Counted from the stretch's first letter, positions 52,405-60,663 are shown. The stretch is 64,000 nt of DNA from Sporomusa acidovorans (GCF_900101845.1 NZ_FNAM01000005.1:102999-166998), one strand, 5' to 3'. A program made the numbers and translations. The notes: a model not told the origin generated them from the letters alone.

Positions 52405-53322
52405 TTAACAAAGTTTGCTGGGGCTTACGCCAAATTTTTTCCGGAACATTTCGATGAAATGACTGATATTTGTATAGCCTACCAGGCTGGCCACTTCTTT
52501 TACTTTCATTGGCCTTTCTTCGAAAAGTTTCTTCGCTTCTTCCATACGCCGGTCGATTACGTAACGATAGATCGGTGTACCGTACAATTCTCTGAACCCT
52601 GCTTTTAGTTTATACTCGTTAATGTAGACTAATTTCGACAATTCGGCAATTGTCGGGGGCTCCTCGAAACATTCATCCAGCATTTTTTTGACTCGCTGCA
52701 ACCCCCGGATATCTTTCTGTGAAAGCCGGATTTTTGCATCTTTTTTATCGTTTTTCAAAACTATTTCGTTAAAATACAACGAAATTAATTCCAGTGTTTT
52801 GCCTTCAATATATAAGTCTGCGGCCGCTCCAACAAAGGGGCAGTTTATAATGTGGCAAAGAAGTTCTTTAACGCGAGCTGTCATTTTGTATTTTTTGCAA
52901 ACAAGCTGGCCTGTCAGCAAATTCCGGATCATGCTGTTTGCACGAAAACATTCAACAACCGGACCATACCGTTCCGGTTGCAGGATAACATCAATTCCCC
53001 GGTATCGTTGGCCGGCTTCATATCGTCCGATGTAGTGCATGTTTCCTAACGGGAAAATACAGCTTTCGTTTTCCGCTATGACGAACCGGGCCTCTTTGGT
53101 GCCTATGCCCCACTGAAACGGGAATTCTCCCAGATGAAACTTGAACTTTATGCTTTCTTTGTCAGTCACCGCATGCATGGTGATGCTTTTATGAAATGAA
53201 AAATCGTAGGTTACAATAGTGGTAAACCGGTCGACGGAGTTCTTTTTCAAATAGCCTGTCCCGTATGTTTTCGGAAGATGGTAGATAATCTGGCCGGAAT
53301 TGTGATTGACGGTTCGGGTCAT
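52405..53322 (-). CDS. AraC-family regulator (PchR-like)
   Basis: 305 residues. The N-terminal about 200 residues form an effector domain with EFPFQWGIGTKEARFVIAE and RGIDVILQPERYG, as in siderophore-sensing AraC proteins such as PchR/YbtA. The C-terminal about 100 residues hold two HTH motifs (IAELSKLVYINEYKLKAGFR, then VKEVASLVGYTNISHFIEMF). It lies next to the Fur-boxed porin and has a Fur-like palindrome upstream, so control of iron uptake is likely. The effector is unknown. Confidence 0.82.
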   Translation of the reverse strand: MTRTVNHNSGQIIYHLPKTYGTGYLKKNSVDRFTTIVTYDFSFHKSITMHAVTDKESIKFKFHLGEFPFQWGIGTKEARFVIAENESCIFPLGNMHYIGRYEAGQRYRGIDVILQPERYGPVVECFRANSMIRNLLTGQLVCKKYKMTARVKELLCHIINCPFVGAAADLYIEGKTLELISLYFNEIVLKNDKKDAKIRLSQKDIRGLQRVKKMLDECFEEPPTIAELSKLVYINEYKLKAGFRELYGTPIYRYVIDRRMEEAKKLFEERPMKVKEVASLVGYTNISHFIEMFRKKFGVSPSKLC

Positions 53323-53485
53323 TTCCTGGCATATGACGCAGGCATCATTTTGCGGATTAATAATTTTATACGATGCGGAATAGGCTTCTTTCAGTTGGCA
53401 TCACCCGATTCTGTTGTGTTCTGGTTTGTTGGCAGCCTCACAGGACCATGCTTTTAGAAGTGGATCATATGTATAGTAATTAAAT

Positions 53486-53504
53486 ATTGAGAACGATTCT
53501 CAAT
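53486..53504. promoter_or_regulatory. Fur-like palindrome upstream of AraC regulator
   Basis: ATTGAGAA-CGA-TTCTCAAT, a perfect 8+8 palindrome. It resembles the 7-1-7 Fur motif (TGANAAT-N-ATTNTCA). About 165 bases before the start. The remainder of the 53323-53665 gap holds this site and the repeat at 53556. Confidence 0.65.
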
Positions 53505-53555
53505 TAAATCATATGTTTCATTATATCGAAATTTGTTTTTATTGACAAGTAAAAA

Positions 53556-53588
53556 GCGGAATAAAATTCCGCCCAGAATGTAGACAAA
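53556..53588. repeat. Left copy of 33-bp inverted repeat flanking alpha/beta hydrolase
   Basis: The hairpin GCGGAAT-AAA-ATTCCGC followed by a tail ending GTAGACAAA. Its reverse complement matches the copy at 54641-54673 at 28 of 33 positions. Confidence 0.75.
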
Positions 53589-53665
53589 CAAATTTTCTAG
53601 TAATCCATTATACAAATTGAATATATATGCAAGAAAAGCACGGCAAACGCTGTGCTTTTCTCAAC

Positions 53666-54442
53666 CTATAGGGTGAATTTACTGTTCAAAAACTTCATAC
53701 TCAACTGATAAAAACTATTTTGATTTGTAAGCATGGCAGGGTGTCCGCCAGTATCAAATAAATGAATTTTACCATGTCCAATTTTTGAAATCAGTTCTCC
53801 ATAGGCTTTTTCAAAATAATTGGGGGCTAGGGTACATACAAATTCGTCTTGTAAACTTCCTGTCAAAAGAATAGCTGGTTTAAAAGATTGTAGGTCTTTA
53901 TGGAAAAATCTACCGATTTCCTTTTGGTGTCTGATAACGGCTCTTGTATCATTATCGACAACTTTTTCCCAATCAGAACCATGCATATAGGAATAAAACA
54001 TTCTTGCATTTTCATTATGCTTAGAGTTTTCTCTATCTGCCTCAACATTCTCTGTAAATACTTTTATTGGTTTTTCTCCCTCAAAACTATCAGCAATCAC
54101 TTTATTGATAAGTTCAGGTACTTCCAACGCAACATTCATAGCAACTAAAGCACCACCGCTACTGCCGATAATATTTACCTTTGTATATTGCTTTTCTCTT
54201 AAAAAAGCGATTACCTGTTCAGCTTCATTAAACCATAAGTCGGCAGGAAATTCATTAAGCCTGTCTGATTTTCCATGCCCTAAAAAATCAATCAAGATTA
54301 CTTTGAAATCCTTCCCGTACCTTTCTGCAATTTCAGCAAACATATTTGAGGAAGCAGTATTCCCATGAAGTAGTAGCAATGGTGTCCCAGTACCAAATTC
54401 AGTATAATATACTCTTTTGTTATTAAAATTAAAATAGCTCAC
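53666..54442 (-). CDS. Alpha/beta hydrolase
   Basis: 258 residues, GTG start with GGAGGG upstream. Canonical fold: oxyanion region LLLLHGNTASS (about 18-28), nucleophile Ser in IGSSGGALVAMN (about 95), and His in FDTGGHPAML (about 235). Hydrolase of unknown ester or amide substrate, cytoplasmic. AT-rich relative to its neighbours. Bracketed by a 33-bp inverted repeat, which suggests that it moved as a unit. Confidence 0.85.
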   Translation of the reverse strand: MSYFNFNNKRVYYTEFGTGTPLLLLHGNTASSNMFAEIAERYGKDFKVILIDFLGHGKSDRLNEFPADLWFNEAEQVIAFLREKQYTKVNIIGSSGGALVAMNVALEVPELINKVIADSFEGEKPIKVFTENVEADRENSKHNENARMFYSYMHGSDWEKVVDNDTRAVIRHQKEIGRFFHKDLQSFKPAILLTGSLQDEFVCTLAPNYFEKAYGELISKIGHGKIHLFDTGGHPAMLTNQNSFYQLSMKFLNSKFTL

Positions 54443-54640
54443 TGTTTAGCCCTCCTAAATTACATTTTGTTGTTTATTAGCAAGGCTTTCTATCCTTGCA
54501 TATTTAGAAAATCTTCATGCTTCCACCTCGCTATCAAATTCCATTTTTACTAATATGAGTTAATTATAACAAATAATCATTTAAAATATGGCACTGAATA
54601 TTTATACTTTAATATTCAATGCCATAACATAAAGTTTGAC
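54443..54640. other. AT-rich gap upstream of the hydrolase gene
   Basis: No gene seen. It holds the hydrolase promoter region and a duplicated phrase around 54590-54625 (ATGGCACTGAATA ... ATTCAATGCCAT, an imperfect inverted repeat). Confidence 0.4.
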
Positions 54641-54673
54641 TTTGTCTACAGTCTGAGCGGAATAAAATTCCGC
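54641..54673. repeat. Right copy of 33-bp inverted repeat
   Basis: Begins TTTGTCTACAGTCTGAGCGG and contains the same hairpin as the left copy, in opposite orientation. Confidence 0.75.
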
Positions 54674-54920
54674 CATCCTTTTTGATTATTAGGGTCGGCT
54701 ATGGTACTAAGCGGTGTCTATTACATGGACTGCCGGAGCTAATATGCATTCACCGCTAAAGATAGCTTCTGCCTGTTGGTTACAATGAACCCGGCAATGA
54801 AGACAGTATGCCCCCCGGTACAAGCCGGGGGGCATACTGTCTTGCTGATTTTTTTGAAAGGGCTGATCAAGCGTTGTATAAAGTCGAAAATGGAACAGTA
54901 ATTCAGCGCGTCGACCTCTT
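54674..54920. other. Gap between the repeat and the cyanase remnant
   Basis: No gene seen. It contains the strong hairpin at 54801-54842. The stretch 54690-54790 reads as decayed coding sequence without a start. Confidence 0.4.
54801..54842. terminator. Very stable GC-rich hairpin
   Basis: 18-bp perfect arms beginning AGACAGTATGCCCCCCGG with a 6-nt loop. Few Ts follow, so it may be a terminator or a barrier repeat. It lies downstream of the cyanase remnant. Confidence 0.65.
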
Positions 54921-55314
54921 TTACCAGGGATACTTGCCTTTACAGCTATAAGGCAGGAATTTGCCGTTAAATGTTATGACAACGCGGTCACCTTTAGGAT
55001 CTTCGACTCGGTCGACGTCAACAGAGAAATCAATGGCACTCATAATGCCGTTGCCATCGCCAAATTTCTCATGGATGATTGCTTTAATTGCCGGACCATA
55101 TGTATCAAAAACTTCATGCAGGCGATAGAGAATAGGATCAACATTTCCTTTATAGGGATGTTCTTCCAGAACTTGCACTTCCTTTGAGGACAAACCCAGA
55201 ATACTGGCGAGTTTTTCCGTATATTGAGCGGGAACATATATAGGCATTCTGGGGAAAATATTCCGGTTGTCTTCAATAAATTTGAGTAGCCTTTTTAGAT
55301 TCTGTCATAGTTTT
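54921..55314 (-). pseudogene. cynS: Cyanate hydratase, N-terminally truncated
   Basis: The catalytic C-terminal domain is intact: LYRLHEVF keeps the Arg and Glu that correspond to E. coli Arg96 and Glu99, and GIMSAIDFSVDVDRVEDP keeps the serine of Ser122, followed by VVITFNGKFLPY. The N-terminal HTH-like half is missing. Upstream the same frame runs back through KFIEDNRNIFPR to a stop, and a different frame encodes only a short MTESKKATQI piece. A 108-residue product from ATG at 55247 might still be made. Full cyanase is about 156 residues and needs its N-terminal half to form the decamer. Confidence 0.8.
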
Positions 55315-55363
55315 GTCATATATCCATTTTATACTTGAGTTAGTAAATATAGGAGGAATGACT

Positions 55364-55717
55364 ATGCGCGGCTTGGTAAAGAAGACAATTATATATTCAA
55401 TGATAGGTATCATGCAATCCGGCTTATTTGCAGTTGTGGCAGAAGCATCGCCATTCAATGCCGGTGGGCAGCAAGTAGTACAGCTTGACCGGCATGACCG
55501 GTATCATGATCGTGAGGAACGCCGGCGGGAGCATGATAGGCGGATGCGCTGGGAGCGCGAGCGGCATGAAAGAGAAATGAGACGCAGACATCACGAGAGC
55601 GAACGGGCATGGCGTGAGCGGCAAGCGCGGGAAAGAGACCGGCATGACCGGGAACTGCGTACAATAGCGGCCCTTTTGATTGGTATTGCAATTGGCTCAA
55701 GTTCATCAGATAATTAA
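55364..55717 (+). CDS. Small exported Arg/His/Glu/Asp-rich protein
   Basis: 117 residues from ATG at 55364 (AGGAGG seven bases upstream); ATG at 55358 is too close to the site. Signal peptide at residues about 1-30 (KKTIIYSMIGIMQSGLFAVV...EAS). Residues about 42-100 are an almost pure run of Arg, His, Asp and Glu with Met and Trp scattered in. A hydrophobic helix follows (TIAALLIGIAIGSS). It would sit in the periplasm or at the membrane and could bind metal or nucleic acid by charge. No family recognised with confidence. Confidence 0.75.
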   Translation: MRGLVKKTIIYSMIGIMQSGLFAVVAEASPFNAGGQQVVQLDRHDRYHDREERRREHDRRMRWERERHEREMRRRHHESERAWRERQARERDRHDRELRTIAALLIGIAIGSSSSDN

Positions 55718-55720
55718 TGA

Positions 55721-55749
55721 TAAAGCTGCACCTTGGCTGTGCAGCTTTA
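55721..55749 (+). terminator. Terminator
   Basis: TAAAGCTGCAC / GTGCAGCTTTA, perfect 11-bp arms and a 7-nt loop. Just past the exported protein gene. Confidence 0.75.
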
Positions 55750-55854
55750 CTTATTTTCCGCCAATCGTCAGCTGGACTATTGTATACATCTGCTGATTGG
55801 AGATTTTGCATAATTACCCGCTGAGGACAGTATTGGCTGGTTCGGTATAATTTC

Positions 55855-57432
55855 CTAAGTGTCTGACACATTTTTTACGTGTTTAAGAATTTGTTTTTTA
55901 GCCACCGGTGCCGGTTTTAACAGGCAAGATAGCAATAAACACAATACGGCAAAGATGCCTAAGACCCAGAAAGCGTCATCAAAAGAAAAAATCGTGGTTT
56001 GTTTTTGGACGAACCCGTTAATCAGCATTAATGTTTGCTGGTGGGCTAAAACTTCCGTACAGCCCTGCTGCATAAATAAGTGCTTTCCGTAGGTTATGAG
56101 ATCCTGGGTTGATTTTGAGGCGATATTGATATGAGAGGCAATATGATCCAGGTGATAAATTTGGCGGTTTTGCAGAACTGTCGACAATACGGCCAGGCCA
56201 AACGAGCCGCTGACCTGGCGTACGGTATTATTAATTGCCGAAGCCTGACTGATTTTTTCCCGGGGAACCCGGCTCATGCTGAGAACGGTAACCGTAATAA
56301 TCGAGGAGCCGACAAAGACGCCGCGAAAGATCTGGATAGAAAGGACGTAGCCGGGACTGGTGTCAAGGTCAAGAAACATCAGGGGGAATGTTCCGCCCAG
56401 AGCAAATATGGAAGCGATCATGACAACCGGTTTTGTCCCGATTTTATCAGCAATCTTGGCAGCCACCGGCATGAGTGCTCCGCTTACGAGACCGGCAGGC
56501 AATAACAGCAGGCCTGTCTCGTAGGCGGTATAGCCCAGGATGTTTTGAAAAAAGAGGGGAATTAAAAATAAACTGCCTAATAAAATCGTGTAATTAATAA
56601 AACTAAATAAATTGCCCAGGGTAAAATTCCAGTCGCGAAACAGGGATAAGTCCAGCAGGGGATCATTCCGGTTCAGTTCGATCAGCACAAAGAGCGTTAA
56701 GGAGGCCAAAGCCATATATAAAAGACTGATGATGTAGAATGAATCCCAGCCTTTATCTACGCCTTTGCTTAATGCCAGCAGCAGGCAAAACAGCCCGGCT
56801 GCACAGAAACTAAAACCTGCAAAATCAAATTTGACATCAGGCCGGATCGGGCTTTCTTTGAGGGTTAAATGGGCCAGCAAATATCCAAGCAGGCCGATGG
56901 GAACGTTGAGCGTAAAGATATAGTGCCAGCTCCATTCGTCAATCAGGTATCCCCCCAGCGTCGGGCCGATTGCCGGGGCAACGGCCACGCAAATCCCCCA
57001 TATTCCCATGGCCAGATTCCGTTCCGCAGGAGCAAACTCCTGCAGGACAATGGACATGCTGATGGGAAGAATTAAGCCGCCGCCAAGGGCCTGAATTACC
57101 CGAAACACTATCATACTGTTATTGTTCCAGGCCAGACTGCAGAGCAGAGACCCCACAGTGAAAACAAATAAGCTCAGTAAGTACATCCGGCGGGTGCCAA
57201 ACGAATTGCATAAGTAGCCGCTGGTCGGCTGAAGAACACCCATTGTCAGCATGTAAGCGGTCAAAATCCACTGCGCGTCTTCGGTGCCGACTGCAAAAGC
57301 CGCCATCATTTTAGGTACGGCAACATTAATAATGCTGGTATCCAGGGTGCTCATAAAACCGCCGATCAAGGTAACACCGAGAGCCACCCACTTGTAGATT
57401 TCTTTTTTGATAGTCAGTCGCGGTATGATCAT
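55855..57432 (-). CDS. emrB: EmrB/QacA-type MFS multidrug exporter (DHA2, 14 TM)
   Basis: 525 residues, ATG after GGAGGAAC. Fourteen predicted transmembrane segments. DHA2 motifs: LDTSIINVAVPKMM near TM1, GVLQPTSGYLCNSFGTRR (loop 2-3 motif A), and GPTLGGYLIDEWSWHYIFTLN. Uses the proton gradient to expel lipophilic compounds. It lies 23 bases after the EmrA-type adaptor, so the pair forms one transport system across two membranes; an outer-membrane TolC partner is not in the window. Confidence 0.93.
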   Translation of the reverse strand: MIIPRLTIKKEIYKWVALGVTLIGGFMSTLDTSIINVAVPKMMAAFAVGTEDAQWILTAYMLTMGVLQPTSGYLCNSFGTRRMYLLSLFVFTVGSLLCSLAWNNNSMIVFRVIQALGGGLILPISMSIVLQEFAPAERNLAMGIWGICVAVAPAIGPTLGGYLIDEWSWHYIFTLNVPIGLLGYLLAHLTLKESPIRPDVKFDFAGFSFCAAGLFCLLLALSKGVDKGWDSFYIISLLYMALASLTLFVLIELNRNDPLLDLSLFRDWNFTLGNLFSFINYTILLGSLFLIPLFFQNILGYTAYETGLLLLPAGLVSGALMPVAAKIADKIGTKPVVMIASIFALGGTFPLMFLDLDTSPGYVLSIQIFRGVFVGSSIITVTVLSMSRVPREKISQASAINNTVRQVSGSFGLAVLSTVLQNRQIYHLDHIASHINIASKSTQDLITYGKHLFMQQGCTEVLAHQQTLMLINGFVQKQTTIFSFDDAFWVLGIFAVLCLLLSCLLKPAPVAKKQILKHVKNVSDT

Positions 57433-57455
57433 CAGATAGTTCCTCCTCTGTCCGG

Positions 57456-58520
57456 TTATTGCAGATGAATATCAATCAAGGCCTGCATACCGGGGCGAAA
57501 GACAATACCGCTGTTTTCCGGCAGGGTGATCTTTATCGGAATACGCTGGGTCACTTTGGTAAAATTACCGGAGGTATTTTCGGTAGGGACCAGGGCAAAA
57601 GTCGAATTGGTGGCAATGCCGATTTCATAGACTTCGCCGGTAAAGGTACGGCCTGGATACCCGTCGATTGTATAGTCTACCGTTTGATTCAGTTTGATTT
57701 TGCCGATTTTGGTTTCTTCGATCCGGGCATTCAGCCACAGGTCTTTGCTGTCGACAACTGAAAATAATGTCTGCCCGACCGTAACCACTTCCCCGGAATT
57801 AACATCTTTTAAAGCGATAATCCCATCGACAGGCGATAAAATATCGGTATATTCGTTATTTAAACTGGCTGCTTCCAGGGCGGCCTCGGCCTGCTGTACC
57901 TGAGCGGCGGCAGCGCGGATCTCTTCTTCACGGGAACCGGCCTCAACCAAATCCAATTTTTGACCGGCACTGTTGGTAGATTTGCAGGCGGCTTTCCAGC
58001 TTTCCTTGGCCATTAAGTAAGCAGTCTCCGCATTATCCCTTTGCGTGGTGCTGATGGCACCGTCCTCGTACAGCTTACTCATCCGCTGATAGGTTTTTTC
58101 AGCATTCCGTAAATTGGCCAAAGCCTGGTCGGCGGCGGCCTGTGCCTGCTCAGCCCCGGCTCGTGCCTGACCGATTTCCTGCGGACGGGAACCGGCTGCT
58201 ATGGCGTCATATTTCGCTTTGGCAGTGGCCAGGGCCGCTTCCGCCTGTTTTTTTTGTACAGCAGCATCCCGAACATCAATTCTGGCCAGTATTTGGCCGG
58301 TTTGAACCGTATCGCCTTCTTTCACAAGCACTTCGGCGATGCGTCCGGAAATTTTGGGACCGATACTGACGATGGTTCCACTGACTCTGGCATCATCGGT
58401 ACTTACCAGTTTTGTGGATTGATACCACCACCAGCCACCGCCGGCAAGGCCGGCAAGCAGAAAGAAAATTCCTGCGGCAATTGTAATTTTATGTTTATTG
58501 AGCTGGTATCTGTCCGACAT
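57456..58520 (-). CDS. emrA: EmrA/HlyD-type membrane fusion protein
   Basis: 354 residues from ATG at 58520 (AAGGAGGAG ten bases upstream). N-terminal membrane anchor (about 10-32: ITIAAGIFFLLAGLAGGGWW), a lipoyl half-motif (GRIAEVLVKEGDTVQTGQIL), long coiled-coil hairpin (about 80-205), second lipoyl half (SPVDGIIALKDVNSGEVVTV), and a beta-barrel with DYTIDGYPGRTFTGEVYEI. It bridges EmrB to an outer-membrane channel. A MarR operator (58636-58650) lies upstream. Confidence 0.93.
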   Translation of the reverse strand: MSDRYQLNKHKITIAAGIFFLLAGLAGGGWWWYQSTKLVSTDDARVSGTIVSIGPKISGRIAEVLVKEGDTVQTGQILARIDVRDAAVQKKQAEAALATAKAKYDAIAAGSRPQEIGQARAGAEQAQAAADQALANLRNAEKTYQRMSKLYEDGAISTTQRDNAETAYLMAKESWKAACKSTNSAGQKLDLVEAGSREEEIRAAAAQVQQAEAALEAASLNNEYTDILSPVDGIIALKDVNSGEVVTVGQTLFSVVDSKDLWLNARIEETKIGKIKLNQTVDYTIDGYPGRTFTGEVYEIGIATNSTFALVPTENTSGNFTKVTQRIPIKITLPENSGIVFRPGMQALIDIHLQ

Positions 58521-58635
58521 GATGATCACTCCTCCTTATTTATTGCAAGTCTCTGTCTGTTCAGTCGGTTCAAAGACCAACATCCATAGACAAAGACTGG
58601 GCGAGACGAATGTTCTGCTTAGTATGATGTATAAA

Positions 58636-58650
58636 GTTTACCAGGTAAAC
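58636..58650. promoter_or_regulatory. MarR operator 1
   Basis: GTTTACCAGGTAAAC, a perfect palindrome apart from the centre, between marR and emrA. Confidence 0.8.
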
Positions 58651-58739
58651 ATTAAGAGAAAGATAAATGGTACGATAGTGAATGGTGAAGGTATTATATA
58701 TTTTTAAAAATAGCAAAGAAAGTTAGAATATTACATATG

Positions 58740-58754
58740 GTTTACTAGGTAAAC
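58740..58754. promoter_or_regulatory. MarR operator 2
   Basis: GTTTACTAGGTAAAC, the same motif as operators 1 and 3, just downstream of the marR stop. Confidence 0.8.
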
Positions 58755-58770
58755 ATGTTGACAAGATTAA

Positions 58771-59226
58771 TTACCCTTTTTTTATTTTATCGATATATTG
58801 TTCAATATCAGTCATAATGCTGTTTAGAAAAAGAAGTTGGGATTTATCCAGAAAGTCAAGTTTTTGGATAATGCCGCTGTCGAATTCTTGATGCCATTCT
58901 ATATGACGTTGAAAAGCAATACACCCTTTAGCGGTGAGTTTAAACAGGACGATTTTTTTATTGCCGTTTGTTTGATAGCGGCAAACCAGGTCTTTAGCCA
59001 TGAGTTTACGGATAATTTTCGGAACGGCTCCTTTGGTAATGCCCAGCCTGTCTGCGATTTCAGTCACATTAATTCCGGGATTCCTGCCGATGACATCCAG
59101 CATATGGATTTCAGAGGCATATAGAACATCTTCGGTTCCGAAAAGACGCGGTTCAGTCATAAGCGATGATGCTTTATTAATAATGCGCGTCATGATTTCA
59201 ATAATACTTTCACTTTGGCTGTTCAT
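58771..59226 (-). CDS. MarR-family repressor of the EmrAB pump
   Basis: 151 residues from ATG at 59226 (AAGGGAAG upstream); the frame is open further up but composition and ribosome site argue against it. Winged HTH: GINVTEIADRLGITKGAVPK for the recognition helices, then a wing (YQTNGNKKIVLFKLTAKG). It is upstream of emrA on the same strand and three copies of one operator surround it, so it represses itself and the pump until a lipophilic ligand binds. Closely similar in layout to the second MarR at 59563. Confidence 0.9.
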   Translation of the reverse strand: MNSQSESIIEIMTRIINKASSLMTEPRLFGTEDVLYASEIHMLDVIGRNPGINVTEIADRLGITKGAVPKIIRKLMAKDLVCRYQTNGNKKIVLFKLTAKGCIAFQRHIEWHQEFDSGIIQKLDFLDKSQLLFLNSIMTDIEQYIDKIKKG

Positions 59227-59282
59227 TTTACGACTTCCCTTTTCATTGCTAAAATCTAGCATTTGTTCTTTACAAATATAAT

Positions 59283-59297
59283 GTATACCAGGTAAAC
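59283..59297. promoter_or_regulatory. MarR operator 3
   Basis: GTATACCAGGTAAAC, one base from the perfect palindrome, 57 bases upstream of the marR start. Confidence 0.75.
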
Positions 59298-59527
59298 TAT
59301 AAATGCAAGTATTATTTTTAAATTTATAACAACATGTACTGTTACGTTGATACAGCCGTCGTATATCAACCCGAAGAATTTCAACAGTTACCGCCGCATG
59401 AATGTGCAAGGGCGGAATGAATTGTTTTGCCTCCACTTTGGCGACCTAACGCATATCATCGGCTGCAGTGGAATACAGAGTGGGATAAATGAATAGCGTG
59501 GGGAGAAGAAGCATTAGTAAATAAATA
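59298..59527. other. Gap between the two divergent marR genes
   Basis: No gene with a start and ribosome site. Bases about 59360-59480 read as decayed coding sequence in more than one frame. Promoters lie at both ends. Confidence 0.4.
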
Positions 59528-59556
59528 TTGACAGAAGAGTATAGGTGCTATATACT
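59528..59556 (+). promoter_or_regulatory. Consensus promoter with embedded operator for the second MarR
   Basis: TTGACA, 17 bases, TATACT. A palindrome TATAG-GTG-CTATA (59541-59553) overlaps the spacer and the -10. The same arms recur at 60059-60071. The expected start site is at about 59563, which is the first ATG. Confidence 0.85.
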
Positions 59557-59562
59557 TTTGCT

Positions 59563-60039
59563 ATGATGAATACACATGATTTACAGGCATTAAAAATTAG
59601 TTATTCACTTTTAAAAGTAGTATATAAGTTTTTTGAAATTGATCAAAAAACTCGTTATTACGGAACCGATGTGCCATTGTATCCCTCGGAAATGCATATG
59701 ATTAATAAGATCAAGCAAAACGAAGGGATTCACGTAACCGGTTTGGCCAATATTCTCAAAGTAACTAAGGGAGCTGTCTCGCAAATTATAATCAAACTGG
59801 AGAAGAAGGGTTTAATTAGTAAAGAAAAGGATATTAATAATCAGTCAAAACTGGTGCTAAAATTAACGCCCAAGGGTGAAACGGCCTATAACAGTCATAT
59901 CAAATTTCATAAACAGATTGACGATATGGTAAATGAAATCATTAGGAATGACTCTGAGGAAAATATTAAGTATCTAAAAGGTGTTTTGGCTACCCTGGAA
60001 ACAAAACTGGAACGTTTTAAACAGGAAGCTGATAAATAA
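59563..60039 (+). CDS. MarR-family regulator, predicted leaderless transcript
   Basis: 158 residues from ATG at 59563; a second ATG follows at once at 59566. There is no ribosome binding site, and the -10 ends seven bases before the ATG, so the mRNA should start at or next to the start codon. Winged HTH: GIHVTGLANILKVTKGAVSQ, wing KEKDINNQSKLVLKLTPKG. Similar in layout to the MarR at 58771 but with different operators (TATAG-N3-CTATA) before and after the gene, suggesting autoregulation. Target beyond itself unknown. Confidence 0.88.
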   Translation: MMNTHDLQALKISYSLLKVVYKFFEIDQKTRYYGTDVPLYPSEMHMINKIKQNEGIHVTGLANILKVTKGAVSQIIIKLEKKGLISKEKDINNQSKLVLKLTPKGETAYNSHIKFHKQIDDMVNEIIRNDSEENIKYLKGVLATLETKLERFKQEADK

Positions 60040-60058
60040 TATTTTTTTACACAAAGAG

Positions 60059-60071
60059 TATAGTATCTATA
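60059..60071. promoter_or_regulatory. Second TATAG-N3-CTATA site
   Basis: TATAG-TAT-CTATA, same arms as the site in the marR promoter at 59541-59553, 20 bases after the stop codon. Confidence 0.65.
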
Positions 60072-60322
60072 CGCTTCGGAAAGACATCTGATGATATGTC
60101 AAGATAATATTAAAAAAATTTCGAAACACTTTCTCTAAAAAAGGGTATAGCAAACACACCTATTTCGAATTGATTATAACGCACGACGTATTTTCCCGGC
60201 ACATGGCAAGGCGTTTTTGGTTGAGAAATTGATGGAAAATATCGGGAAAAATTCATTTGCTTTGTTCAGCTATCGCTGATTTGATGAATAAACAGTGTGC
60301 CTAACCTTTATAGGCACGCTAT

Positions 60323-60366
60323 ACGAACAGTCCTTACAGACAAATATTTCTGTAAGGACTGTTCGT
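60323..60366. repeat. 18-bp-arm inverted repeat
   Basis: Arms ACGAACAGTCCTTACAGA and the exact reverse complement, with an 8-nt loop CAAATATT. No T run follows, so it may be a structural repeat and not a terminator. Confidence 0.65.
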
Positions 60367-60663
60367 CTTTGCATGGTCATGGCCAAGGTATTCAGGAAGA
60401 CTTTTAAACGCAAAAGGAGGATAGTTAGCAGCAATACCCCATTAAATGAGGTAATTTTTATATCCGGAATGCAACTTTTACAGGGAATTAAGAGGATATA
60501 ATTTTCCAATCTGGAATAAATAAGTGTGGCATACTAACTTGGTATAAATTGGAATATGGAACTAGCGAAACCAGCTTTCTTATGGAGATAGTTCGACAAG
60601 TTTACAAAAAGCCAAGAAATTTATTACTATAATTACATTAATTTAAGGGGAAGGAGAACGATT

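Larger units (their letters stand above)
60040..60663. other. 624-base gap with operator and inverted repeat
   Basis: No convincing gene. Holds the TATAG-N3-CTATA site at 60059-60071, a decayed coding-like stretch at about 60170-60280, an 18-bp-arm inverted repeat at 60323-60366, and the upstream region of the lipoprotein gene. A short frame at 60295-60501 spans the hairpin and lacks a start signal. Confidence 0.5.

Noticed and set aside
55040..55276. 78-codon minus-strand ORF overlapping the cyanase remnant
   Set aside because: It is another frame of the cyanase coding region. The cyanase frame has clear family motifs.
60295..60501. 68-codon ORF in the gap before the lipoprotein
   Set aside because: It spans a perfect hairpin, has no ribosome site and no recognisable features.
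60530..60560. Sigma-54-like promoter before the lipoprotein (TGGCATACTAACTTGG)
   Set aside because: The -12 GC is missing at the required distance, unlike the two good sites at 33714 and 35981.
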